From DAISJM01 sp036821485 (lineage in GTDB: Bacteria > Verrucomicrobiota > Kiritimatiellia > CAIQIC01 > JAGNIJ01): a DNA stretch of 64,000 bases. Below, piece after piece: positions 9,023 through 15,900 of this stretch; the first letter of the stretch is position 1, and each line of letters opens with the position of its first letter. The stretch is from NCBI GenBank assembly GCA_036821485.1, contig DAISJM010000013.1, positions 1 to 64,000 of the forward strand, given 5' to 3'. The notes under the pieces were generated by a model. It had not been told where the DNA came from, searched no databases, and saw only the letters and a list, made by a program, of their open reading frames with translations. Both the position numbers and the translations under genes were made by a program.

Positions 9023-10216
9023 CTATGACGAAGGTGTTTTCTTGCGCAACGCGGCGGATGCCTCCGCCGCAGCCTCGTAAGCCGCGCGTACGGGGATATT
9101 GTGCTCGCGCGAGCGCCGGATGCAGTCATCCATCTCGGGTGCAAAAACCGTGTCGCGTCCCTGCCAAGTCCCGATCTTCACACGAATGGAACCATACGGC
9201 GTCTGGACTTCGGCGAACCGACGGGCCAGCACGGTCCGTTCCACGGTGTACTCGCGCACGCCAAACGTTGTGCTTTCGTGGAAGATCAGATCGATCATCT
9301 GCCGCTTGTTTCCGGGCTCGCACAACACGGTCAGCAATGTGCCGGGCCGCTGCTTCTTCATCTGGACGGCGGTGGTGAAGACATCCAGTGCGCCGGTCTC
9401 GAGGAGGCGTTGCGTCAACGAGCCGAGCAGTTCAGGCGTCGTATCGTCGATATTGCATTCCAGCACGATGGCGAGTTCCGGGCTCGCGCCTGCAGCGGTT
9501 TCCAGCAGCGTGGCGCGGAGCATGTTGGGACGGTGGTTAAGCTGGCGGTGGCCGAAGCTGCAGGCAGCGCGCACGATGCGGCTGCCCGGGGGTGGTGCGT
9601 CGAGCGTCTTCCATGCCGTCAGCAGCGCGGCGCCGGTCGGGGTGACGAGTTCAAACGGTTCATCCACCTGTACCACGGGGAATCCCTTGAGCAATTCCAA
9701 CGTGGCGGGTGCGGGATTTGGAAATACGCCGTGCGCGCACTCGATGGTGCCGTGGCCGCACGGGAACGCGCCGACCGATACGCCATCGACTCCGAGACGG
9801 TGCAGACCGGAGCAGCAACCGACGATATCCACGATGGAGTCCAGTGCGCCGACTTCGTGGAAATGAATCTTCTCCGGTGTTGTCCCGTGAACACGCGCCT
9901 CGGCCTCGGCAATACGCTCGAACACCTTGAGGCTGGCGGCCTTGACCGGGGCGGGAAGCGCCGACAAATCAATCATTTCCCGGATTTCCGGCAGTCCACG
10001 CCCGTGATGATGGTGCGGCTCGTGAGCGTGAACAGTGACTTGTGTGCCGGTGAGGTGGTGGGACGTTACAGGCTGCGCTTCGATTTGGAAGTGTTCGATG
10101 GGGAGTTGGGCGATGTCATGCTCCAGGTCGCGTGGATTCACTCCGAGCCCGATGAGCGTGCCGAGGATCATGTCCCCGCTTGCGCCGCTGACGCACTCGA
10201 AGTGGAGCGTTTTCAT
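9023..10216 (-). CDS. larC: Nickel pincer cofactor biosynthesis protein LarC
   Basis: 397 residues matching LarC, the CTP-dependent cyclometallase that inserts nickel into the pincer cofactor of lactate racemase-type enzymes. Family marks are the start MKTLHFECVSGASGDMILG, the His-rich stretch HAHEPHHHHGR, HFHEVGALDSIVDIVG and PTGAALL. The start at 10216 overlaps larB by four bases; a longer in-frame extension to 10546 is Arg/His-rich antisense sequence over larB and was not used. In many organisms larB and larC occur with larE and larA; neither is in this window. Confidence 0.95.
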   Translation of the reverse strand: MKTLHFECVSGASGDMILGTLIGLGVNPRDLEHDIAQLPIEHFQIEAQPVTSHHLTGTQVTVHAHEPHHHHGRGLPEIREMIDLSALPAPVKAASLKVFERIAEAEARVHGTTPEKIHFHEVGALDSIVDIVGCCSGLHRLGVDGVSVGAFPCGHGTIECAHGVFPNPAPATLELLKGFPVVQVDEPFELVTPTGAALLTAWKTLDAPPPGSRIVRAACSFGHRQLNHRPNMLRATLLETAAGASPELAIVLECNIDDTTPELLGSLTQRLLETGALDVFTTAVQMKKQRPGTLLTVLCEPGNKRQMIDLIFHESTTFGVREYTVERTVLARRFAEVQTPYGSIRVKIGTWQGRDTVFAPEMDDCIRRSREHNIPVRAAYEAAAEASAALRKKTPSS

Positions 10217-10962
10217 GAGGGCTCTCCGACACGGTTGATCAGCGCTGCGGTAACGCCTGCGCCGAAGCCGTTGTCGATATTCACCACGGTGATGCCCGGG
10301 ACGCAAGTGTTCAGCATGGCCAGCAGGGCGGCGATGCCGTGGAGGCTGGTGCCGTAGCCGACGCTCGTGGGGACCGCGATGATGGGTTTGTCGATCAGGC
10401 CGCCGACAACGGACGGGAGTGCGCCTTCCATGCCGGCGACGACTACGACGGCGCGACAGTCGCGCAACATGTCGACGTGTTTCATGAGACGATGCAATCC
10501 GGCGACGCCGACGTCGAACACGCGGTCTACGCGCGCACCCATCCATTCAGCCGTCAGGGCGGCTTCTTCGGCGACGGGAATATCAGACGTGCCGGCGCTG
10601 ACAACGGCCACATGTCCGACCGGAGCCGGGCGGGCGACGACGTCGATCGTGATCACGCGGGCTGCCGCGTGGTAGTGCGCCGCGGTGTGGACGCGCGAAA
10701 CAGCGTCGAACATTTCCTGGGTGGCGCGCGTGCAGAGAGCATTCTGGCCGGCCTTCTTGAAAACATCGATGATCTGAATGACCTGTTCCGGCGTCTTGCC
10801 TGACGAGAAGATGACTTCCGGGAGACCTCGCCGACGATGGCGTTCAACATCGATGCGCGCGAAACCCAGATCCTCCTCGGCCTTGCGGTCGAGCAGGCGA
10901 AGGGCTTCCGTCACCGGCATCTCGCCGGATGCGACCTTCTTCAGCAGGTGGTCCAGTTGCAT
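10213..10962 (-). CDS. larB: Nickel pincer cofactor biosynthesis protein LarB
   Basis: 249 residues with the LarB/PurE-like fold. LarB carboxylates and hydrolyses nicotinic acid adenine dinucleotide to pyridinium-3,5-biscarboxylic acid mononucleotide, the first step in the nickel pincer pathway. Typical blocks: GLPEVIFSSGKTPEQ, VVSAGTSDIPVAEEA, VYDVGVAGLHR-like (here VFDVGVAGLHRLM), VAGMEGALPSVVGGL and PTSVGYG. The start overlaps nothing upstream; about 97 bases separate it from the TPR gene. Together with larC it supplies two of the three cofactor steps. Confidence 0.95.
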   Translation of the reverse strand: MQLDHLLKKVASGEMPVTEALRLLDRKAEEDLGFARIDVERHRRRGLPEVIFSSGKTPEQVIQIIDVFKKAGQNALCTRATQEMFDAVSRVHTAAHYHAAARVITIDVVARPAPVGHVAVVSAGTSDIPVAEEAALTAEWMGARVDRVFDVGVAGLHRLMKHVDMLRDCRAVVVVAGMEGALPSVVGGLIDKPIIAVPTSVGYGTSLHGIAALLAMLNTCVPGITVVNIDNGFGAGVTAALINRVGEPS

Positions 10963-11059
10963 GGGATGAGGATGCTTTGTGCCGGTTGATCGGTCAAGGC
11001 GGGTTTATGCGCGAATGGGTTCATGACGGGCATATCCGCGACCCGTGCCCGGCGTTACC

Positions 11060-12169
11060 CTACGGATTCTGGCCCGGCTGTGTCACTTCGGGATAGAGTT
11101 TGGCGGCCAGTTCCTGGAAAGGCGGGTATTCCCGGATGGCGTTGAAATCGTTGTCGGCGAGGAACCGCTGGCAGATCACGGGCGAGCAGTACTCGGTGCC
11201 CTTGCGGATCCACTTCATCGCCTCGTCGAAATTTCGTTCGAGGACGTAGCTGATGGCCATGTTGAAATAGGTGTTCGCGATCTGTGGATTCATCTTGATG
11301 ATCGTTTCGAGTTGTTCGCGCGCTTCGGGGTAGCGCCCGAGGCGGATGAGAGCTACGGCGAGATTATTCCGGGGCCCGGGATCGTTTGGTACCTGGGCGA
11401 GTGCCCGTTCGAGGTAGTCGGCAGCCTCCGCATAGCGGCCGCGCGCGAGATAGAGCAGGCCAAGATTCAGAAAAGCGACCTGGTAGGAAGGATCGATCTG
11501 GAGCGAGGCCTGCAGGAGTTCCTCGGCCTTGTCCATCATGCCCTTCTGCATGTAGGCGGTGGACAGGTTGTTGTAGGTCTCGGCGTTGTACGGGTCGAGT
11601 CGCATTGCCTTCTCGAGGATGGCGATGGCTTGGTCGAACTGGCCGCGCTGGGTGTAGACGACGCCGAGAAGGCGCAAACCGGCGTTCATATCAGGGGCCA
11701 GTTCGAGCGCCTTGCGGGCATGTGTCTCGGCGCTGTTCCAGTCGCGCGCGACGAGGTAGTCGTTTGCGGTTCTTGTCTCGGCCATGGCCTGTGCCATTCT
11801 CTCGGGATCGACAGCCGTGCCGCCGCGCGGCGCAGGCTGTTCGCGCATGGTGGAGTCGACGGATCGCTCTCCGGCGGCGCGAAACATCGTGCTGGTGACG
11901 CGCTGCTGTCGTGCGAGGAGCGCCGTGGTGTCGAGCGGGCCTTCGGCTTCCTGCTCTTCGGCTCTCCGGGCAGCCTTCTGTTCCTGCTGGTAGATCATCC
12001 ACGTCGAAGCACCGAGAAGTCCAAGCATCAGCAGGGTGAAGCCGATGGTGTTCCGCCAGGTTCTTGCGCGGACCTGGGCGCCGGTGGGCTCAACGATGCT
12101 GGTGGTCTCGGGTGGTTTACCCTGAGATTCGGGTTCGGTGGTCTTGTAAATATCGCGGTTTTCCGTCAT
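11060..12169 (-). CDS. Membrane-anchored TPR protein
   Basis: 369 residues: a cytoplasmic N-terminal tail (about 1-40), one transmembrane helix (about 42-60, TIGFTLLMLGLLGASTWMIY), a linker, then at least five tetratricopeptide repeats from about residue 130 to 330. Repeats such as AGLRLLGVVYTQRGQFDQAI, AETYNNLSTAYMQKGMMDKA, VAFLNLGLLYLARGRYAEAA and NNLAVALIRLGRYPEA are clear. TPR arrays mediate protein contacts; no enzymatic domain is present. It lies 77 bases after trpG on the same strand, so it may be in the his/trp transcript. The specific role is unknown. Confidence 0.85.
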   Translation of the reverse strand: MTENRDIYKTTEPESQGKPPETTSIVEPTGAQVRARTWRNTIGFTLLMLGLLGASTWMIYQQEQKAARRAEEQEAEGPLDTTALLARQQRVTSTMFRAAGERSVDSTMREQPAPRGGTAVDPERMAQAMAETRTANDYLVARDWNSAETHARKALELAPDMNAGLRLLGVVYTQRGQFDQAIAILEKAMRLDPYNAETYNNLSTAYMQKGMMDKAEELLQASLQIDPSYQVAFLNLGLLYLARGRYAEAADYLERALAQVPNDPGPRNNLAVALIRLGRYPEAREQLETIIKMNPQIANTYFNMAISYVLERNFDEAMKWIRKGTEYCSPVICQRFLADNDFNAIREYPPFQELAAKLYPEVTQPGQNP

Positions 12170-12246
12170 GGCGCGGCTCCAGCTTCCATGCGGGAAGCTA
12201 CGTCATTTCCCGCTGCGATACAAGCACCCCGGTTCCCGTGTCGGAT

Positions 12247-12810
12247 TCAGAGCGAGAGAAAATTGCGCAGGATCTGCATGCCATTCTGGGTCAGGATTGA
12301 CTCGGGATGGAACTGCACGCCGTACACGGGCAATTCGCGGTGCCGGAGGCCCATGATTTCGCCCTGATCGGTATCGGCCGTGATCTCGAGCACCGGGGGG
12401 AGGGAGGCGCGTTCCACCAGCAGCGAGTGGTAGCGGATGGCCTCGAAAGGGTTGGCCATGCCGGCGAAGAGACCCTTGCCGTTGTGCTGAATCATCGAGG
12501 TTTTCCCGTGCATGAGACGGCCGGCGCGGACGACGCGTCCGCCGTAGACCTGGCCGATGCATTGGTGGCCGAGACATACGCCGAGCACAGGGATGATCGG
12601 CCCCATCCTGGCGATTACGTCGCAGGAGATGCCGGCCTGCGATGGGGCACAAGGGCCGGGGCTGATGACGATACGCTCAGGCTTCATGGCGGCGACCTCG
12701 TCGGGCGTTGTCTCGTTGTTGCGGACGACGCGAAGTTCCGCGCCCAACTCGCCGAAGTACTGGACCAGGTTGTAGGTGAAGGAATCGTAGTTATCGATGA
12801 CGAGGATCAT
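12247..12810 (-). CDS. trpG: Anthranilate synthase component II (glutamine amidotransferase)
   Basis: 187-residue class I glutamine amidotransferase of the TrpG/PabA family; it releases ammonia from glutamine for TrpE. The nucleophile is C79 in GVCLGHQ and the catalytic pair is H168 and E170 in FHPES. The N-terminus MILVIDNYDSFTYNLVQYFG is typical. It sits three bases after trpE, as in many trpEG operons. It could also serve 4-amino-4-deoxychorismate synthesis, as dual-use TrpG/PabA proteins do; context favours tryptophan. Confidence 0.93.
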   Translation of the reverse strand: MILVIDNYDSFTYNLVQYFGELGAELRVVRNNETTPDEVAAMKPERIVISPGPCAPSQAGISCDVIARMGPIIPVLGVCLGHQCIGQVYGGRVVRAGRLMHGKTSMIQHNGKGLFAGMANPFEAIRYHSLLVERASLPPVLEITADTDQGEIMGLRHRELPVYGVQFHPESILTQNGMQILRNFLSL

Positions 12811-12813
12811 GGT

Positions 12814-14352
12814 TCAACCTTTTGCTTTCGGCATGGATTTGCGCGCGGCGGCGAAATGTCGCGCGAGGGCCAAGGCTTTGAACATTCCGCGCGCCTTGTT
12901 TCGCGTCTCCTCGTACTCCAGGTTCGGGTCCGAGTCCGCCACGATGCCTGCGCCCGCCTGCACATAGGCCTTGTTGACGTCGAGAATGATGGTGCGGATG
13001 GTGATGCACGAGTCGAGGTTGCCGTCGAAACTGAAGTAGCCGACCGCGCCTGCGTAGGGGCCACGCTTGGACTTCTCCAACTCGGCGATGATTTCCATCG
13101 CACGGATTTTGGGCGCGCCGCTGACGGTGCCCGCGGGGAATGTCGCCCGCATCAGTTCGTACGCGTCCATGTCCGGCCGCAGGTCGCCGGTCACATCCGA
13201 TACGATGTGCATGACGTGGCTGTAGCGCTCGATCACCATGAGTTCCGGCACGCGGACGCTGCCGTAGCGGCAGACGCGGCCGAGGTCGTTTCTCGCGAGA
13301 TCGACCAGCATGATGTGCTCGGCGCGCTCCTTCGGGTCGGCGAGGAGTTGCTCCGCGAGCTGGTTGTCGATGGTTGGGTCGCTTGAGCGCGGCCGCGTAC
13401 CCGCAATGGGTCGGACCTCGGCGCGCCCCTCTTCACCACGGACGTGGACCTCGGGTGACGAGCCGACCAGTGCGCTGCCGCCGAGATCGAGGCAGAACAT
13501 GTAGGGCGAGGGGTTGATCGCGCGCAACGCGCGGTAGGCGTCCAGCGAGTCGCCATCGAAGTCCGTCTCAAAGCGCTGGGAGAGGACAACCTGGATGATG
13601 TCGCCGGCGCGGATGAATTCCTTGGCCTGCTCGACAGACGTTACGAAGTCTTCGCGGCTGACGTTTGAATCGGGCACGATTTCGCCGAGGTAAGCGGAGC
13701 TGTCGATCATCGTGCTGGATTTGGGCGTGCGGAGGGCGTCGCAGAGCGCGTCGATCGTGTGGATGGCGTCGTCGTAGGCTTTCTCCGGCGAGCCGTCGAT
13801 GAAAGCGTTCGCGATGATTCGCACGCTGTGACGGACGCGGTCGAAGATGATCAGGGCGTCGGTGACCATGAACACCATGTCGGGCGCGCGCAGCGCGTTG
13901 TCCGTGCGAAGTGGCACGCTCTTCTCGAAGTACTGGACCGCATCGTAACCGAGGAACCCGACCGCGCCGCCGGTGAACCGGGGGAGGGCAGTGTCGCGCA
14001 CGGGCCGAAACGGGGCCATATACTCCTTCAGCACGACCAGCGGGTCAGCATCCTCGTGGATCGTCTTCTCCGGTTCGCCGGGACGCTGCAGGGTCACGCG
14101 ACGGCCGTACGCGCGCAGGATGGCGCGCGGCGCGCCGCCGATAAAGGAGTAGCGGCCGACGTTCTCGCCGCCTTCCACGCTTTCGAGGAGGAAGGTGTGT
14201 GAGGCATGATCGTGTTTCCGGAGAAACTCGCGGACCTTGTCGTAGGCCGACACGGGCGTATCCTGGTCGGCGAAAAGCTCGCGCCAGACGGGAATGAGAT
14301 TCCCGGCGGCGGCTTTCTCAAGAAACGTCTTCTTGTCGGGGTTATAGGACAT
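12814..14352 (-). CDS. trpE: Anthranilate synthase component I
   Basis: 512-residue chorismate-utilising enzyme that forms anthranilate with TrpG. The N-terminal feedback region contains FLLESVEGGENVGRYSFIG, with the LLES motif that binds inhibitory tryptophan. The catalytic domain shows DIIQVVLSQRF, NPSPYMFCLDLG, VGSSPE, RPIAGTRPRS, HIMLVDLARNDLGR, SHVMHIVSDV and FPAGTVSGAPK. The start ATG is immediately adjacent to the hisI stop with no gap. The presence of the feedback motif argues for anthranilate synthase rather than aminodeoxychorismate synthase. Confidence 0.95.
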   Translation of the reverse strand: MSYNPDKKTFLEKAAAGNLIPVWRELFADQDTPVSAYDKVREFLRKHDHASHTFLLESVEGGENVGRYSFIGGAPRAILRAYGRRVTLQRPGEPEKTIHEDADPLVVLKEYMAPFRPVRDTALPRFTGGAVGFLGYDAVQYFEKSVPLRTDNALRAPDMVFMVTDALIIFDRVRHSVRIIANAFIDGSPEKAYDDAIHTIDALCDALRTPKSSTMIDSSAYLGEIVPDSNVSREDFVTSVEQAKEFIRAGDIIQVVLSQRFETDFDGDSLDAYRALRAINPSPYMFCLDLGGSALVGSSPEVHVRGEEGRAEVRPIAGTRPRSSDPTIDNQLAEQLLADPKERAEHIMLVDLARNDLGRVCRYGSVRVPELMVIERYSHVMHIVSDVTGDLRPDMDAYELMRATFPAGTVSGAPKIRAMEIIAELEKSKRGPYAGAVGYFSFDGNLDSCITIRTIILDVNKAYVQAGAGIVADSDPNLEYEETRNKARGMFKALALARHFAAARKSMPKAKG

Positions 14353-14763
14353 TTACGTATCCGTGTTTTCGAGTGTTCCGTTTTCGAGTTTCAGTTTCCG
14401 GTAGTAGCAGTTACGCGGCGCACCGTTTTTGTTCTTGGTGTGGCAGATGCCGCCCCGTCGCGGGCGCACCTTGTAGAGCAGCGAATTCTGTTCGCAGTTC
14501 ACGCGGACCTCGACGAGGTCAAACGTCTCGCCGGAGGTCTTGCCCTTCTCCCACAGCTCGTTGCGCGAGGTGCTCCAGAGCACGAGCGAGCGCGTCTCGA
14601 CTGACTTGCGGAACGCCAATTCGTTCGTGTAGGCGACCAGGATCACTTCGTTTGTGTCCGCGTTCTGCACGGCGACCGGGATGATGCCGGGGCTGGAGGC
14701 AACAGCTTTTTCCAGCTTGGCAAAATCCAGCTTTAATTTGGACGTCTCTTCGATCTTGCTCAT
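14353..14763 (-). CDS. hisI: Phosphoribosyl-AMP cyclohydrolase, divergent metal site
   Basis: 136 residues resembling HisI, which opens the adenine ring of PR-AMP in histidine biosynthesis. The core VLWSTSRNELWEKGKTSGE is a clear HisI block and three cysteines that would bind zinc are kept (C90, C107 in CHT, C119). However the usual D-C-D-x-D magnesium motif reads N-C-E-Q-N (89-93), so two or three acidic ligands are replaced. The C-terminal CHTG..SCFYR block has a short insertion (CHTKNKNGAPRNCYYR). It lacks a HisE domain. Position between hisF and trpE supports the assignment; activity is less certain than family membership. Confidence 0.85.
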   Translation of the reverse strand: MSKIEETSKLKLDFAKLEKAVASSPGIIPVAVQNADTNEVILVAYTNELAFRKSVETRSLVLWSTSRNELWEKGKTSGETFDLVEVRVNCEQNSLLYKVRPRRGGICHTKNKNGAPRNCYYRKLKLENGTLENTDT

Positions 14764-14864
14764 ACCAGCACCTCGTCTGAATGACCAATGCTCAATGTCC
14801 TAATGACCAGGGAATGACCAAGTCTTGGAATGCTTCTTGGGCATTCGGGTTTGGTCATTGATCA
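14764..14864. repeat. hisF-hisI spacer with AATGACCAATG-type inverted and direct repeats
   Basis: The 101-base gap between hisF and hisI holds several copies of an AATGACC(A) word (near 14780, 14802 and 14813) and, at its hisF side, the reverse-complement version TTGGTCATTGATCATT (14851-14866). The outer copies could pair over about 12-14 bases. Such low-complexity words interrupt an otherwise tight operon. They may be a dispersed intergenic repeat or an mRNA hairpin that sets the hisF/hisI ratio; the role is not known. Confidence 0.5.
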
Positions 14865-15662
14865 TTACTGCATCCTCACCTCAACGCCCCGGTCCCTGAG
14901 ATACTGCTTTACCTGCGGAATGGTGAACTCGCCGAAATGAAAGATGGATGCGGCGAGCACGGCGTCCGCCTTGCCCTTCACCACGCCATCGTACAGGTGC
15001 TCAAGCGTGCCGACGCCGCCCGAGGCGATGACCGGGACGCCGACCGCCTCGGCAATCGCGCGGGTCAGTTCGAGATCGTAGCCCGCCTTGGTGCCGTCGC
15101 GGTCCATGCTGGTGAGCAGTATTTCGCCCGCGCCGCGTTCGACCCCTTCGCGCGCCCACGCCACGGCATCGCGTTCTGTCGGCTTTCGGCCGCCGTGCGT
15201 GTAGACGATCCAGCCTTGCCCCGGCGTCGTACCTGGCGAAGCCGGGCCGGGTCCGTTGGTCCGGCGCTTTGCGTCGATGGCGAGCACGATGCACTGGCTG
15301 CCGAACTGGCGCGAGGTCTCGTTGATGATCTCCGGATTCTGCACCGCCGCCGTGTTGAGCGACACCTTGTCGGCGCCGGCCTGGAGCATCTTGCGGATAT
15401 CGCCGCTCACGCGCACGCCGCCGCCCACGGTCAACGGCATGAACACTTCCTTTGCGACGGCGCGCACGACCTCGACGATCGTGTCGCGCGCCTCGTGCGA
15501 GGCGGTGATGTCGAGGAAGGTCAGTTCATCCGCGCCCTGTTCCTCGTAGGCGCGCGCGACGGCGACGGGGTCGCCGGCGTCGCGAAGTTGAACGAACTTC
15601 ACGCCTTTGACCACGCGCCCGTTCGCAATGTCGAGGCACGGTATAATGCGTTTTGCCAACAT
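14865..15662 (-). CDS. hisF: Imidazole glycerol phosphate synthase, cyclase subunit
   Basis: 265-residue (beta/alpha)8 barrel that, with HisH, makes IGP and AICAR from PRFAR. The catalytic acids are at the canonical positions: D11 in RIIPCLDIANGRVVKG and D130 in IVLAIDAKR. Phosphate-binding GGGVR and ASGGVG segments are present. I chose ATG 15662, which starts the family sequence and is preceded by an AGGA site and a GGAGGG further up; an in-frame upstream ATG at 15764 would translate through the terminator described below. hisF is the first structural gene after a putative attenuator. hisH is not in this window. Confidence 0.96.
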   Translation of the reverse strand: MLAKRIIPCLDIANGRVVKGVKFVQLRDAGDPVAVARAYEEQGADELTFLDITASHEARDTIVEVVRAVAKEVFMPLTVGGGVRVSGDIRKMLQAGADKVSLNTAAVQNPEIINETSRQFGSQCIVLAIDAKRRTNGPGPASPGTTPGQGWIVYTHGGRKPTERDAVAWAREGVERGAGEILLTSMDRDGTKAGYDLELTRAIAEAVGVPVIASGGVGTLEHLYDGVVKGKADAVLAASIFHFGEFTIPQVKQYLRDRGVEVRMQ

Positions 15663-15672
15663 GATCGTTTCC

Positions 15673-15712
15673 TTCGCCCTCCTTCGCCCCGGCATGGGGC
15701 TTCGGAGGGTTG
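15673..15712 (-). repeat. Hairpin just upstream of hisF, possible dispersed repeat
   Basis: A perfect nested palindrome lies in the hisF 5' leader: CCCTCC (15677-15682), ttc, GCCCC (15686-15690), a ggcat loop, GGGGC (15696-15700), ttc, GGAGGG (15704-15709). Read in the hisF mRNA it occupies the purine-rich stretch 15 to 35 bases before the start, so it may limit or shape ribosome access. A related arrangement (CCGCCTTCG...GGCTACGGCG) occurs at 45478-45499, which suggests a repeat family rather than a unique regulator. Confidence 0.5.
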
Positions 15713-15725
15713 TCATCCGAAGCAG

Positions 15726-15754
15726 AAAACAAAAAACCCCCGATTTCTCGGGGG
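15726..15754 (-). terminator. Intrinsic terminator in the hisF leader (attenuator)
   Basis: On the minus strand the stem CCCCCGA (15754-15748) pairs with TCGGGGG (15743-15737) around a GAAA tetraloop and is followed by six T residues (15736-15731) and a further T-rich stretch. It lies between the leader peptide and hisF on the hisF strand, not at the end of a gene. Its 5' arm (15754-15751) is also part of a competing upstream stem, so termination would be conditional. Confidence 0.85.
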
Positions 15755-15816
15755 TCCACAACACAGTCGGAGAGCATCAGTCCCGACTGGGGACCCCGTC
15801 TCGCCAAACCTGATGC
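15737..15816 (-). promoter_or_regulatory. Attenuator with mutually exclusive stems upstream of hisF-hisI-trpE-trpG
   Basis: Three alternative pairings can be read directly. Stem A: GCATCAG (15816-15810) with CTGATGC (15780-15774). Stem B, the antiterminator: GGGGTCC plus CAGTCGG (15797-15791, 15789-15783) with CCGACTG plus GGACCCC (15770-15764, 15757-15751). Terminator: CCCCCGA (15754-15748) with TCGGGGG. B and the terminator share 15754-15751; A and B cross. A ribosome paused at the leader His codon would break A and leave B free, while one reaching the leader stop would cover the 5' arm of B and permit termination. This is the logic of classical amino-acid attenuation, inferred here from sequence only. 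Confidence 0.7.
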
Positions 15817-15833
15817 GATCCACTGTTCTTCAT
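15777..15833 (-). CDS. Putative His/Trp leader peptide
   Basis: An 18-codon frame, M-K-N-S-G-S-H-Q-V-W-R-D-G-V-P-S-R-D then TGA. It contains one His codon (CAT, 15815-15813) and one Trp codon (TGG, 15806-15804), and the operon downstream encodes two histidine and two tryptophan biosynthesis genes. The His codon lies 18 bases before the antiterminator arm, a spacing like that used in classical attenuators; the Trp codon is only 9 bases away. The stop codon overlaps the 3' arm of stem A. No good ribosome binding site is visible; in-frame GTG codons upstream are possible starts. It has single rather than repeated regulatory codons, the main weakness of the case. Confidence 0.55.
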   Translation of the reverse strand: MKNSGSHQVWRDGVPSRD

Positions 15834-15843
15834 AACGCAAGTC

Positions 15844-15871
15844 ACTTTACACACGACGGCACGCCGTGCAA
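15844..15871 (-). promoter_or_regulatory. Candidate promoter for the his/trp leader
   Basis: On the minus strand TTGCAC (15871-15866) and TAAAGT (15849-15844) are separated by 16 bases. Transcription would begin about five bases before the leader ATG, which would make the leader peptide message nearly leaderless and would explain the missing ribosome binding site. This is a pattern match only. Confidence 0.35.
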
Positions 15872-15900
15872 GACTATTTGCCGGTTTGCCGGAGCAACAC

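Noticed and set aside
10217..10546. N-terminal extension of LarC
   Set aside because: Arg/His repeats that are the antisense frame of larB; LarC starts at 10216 with the canonical sequence.
15663..15764. Longer hisF start at 15764
   Set aside because: Would read through the intrinsic terminator and adds residues without homology; ATG 15662 begins the family sequence.
15737..15833. T-box or metabolite riboswitch as explanation of the hisF leader
   Set aside because: No T-box sequence, specifier-loop layout or recognisable riboswitch core; the leader peptide and exclusive stems explain the region better.
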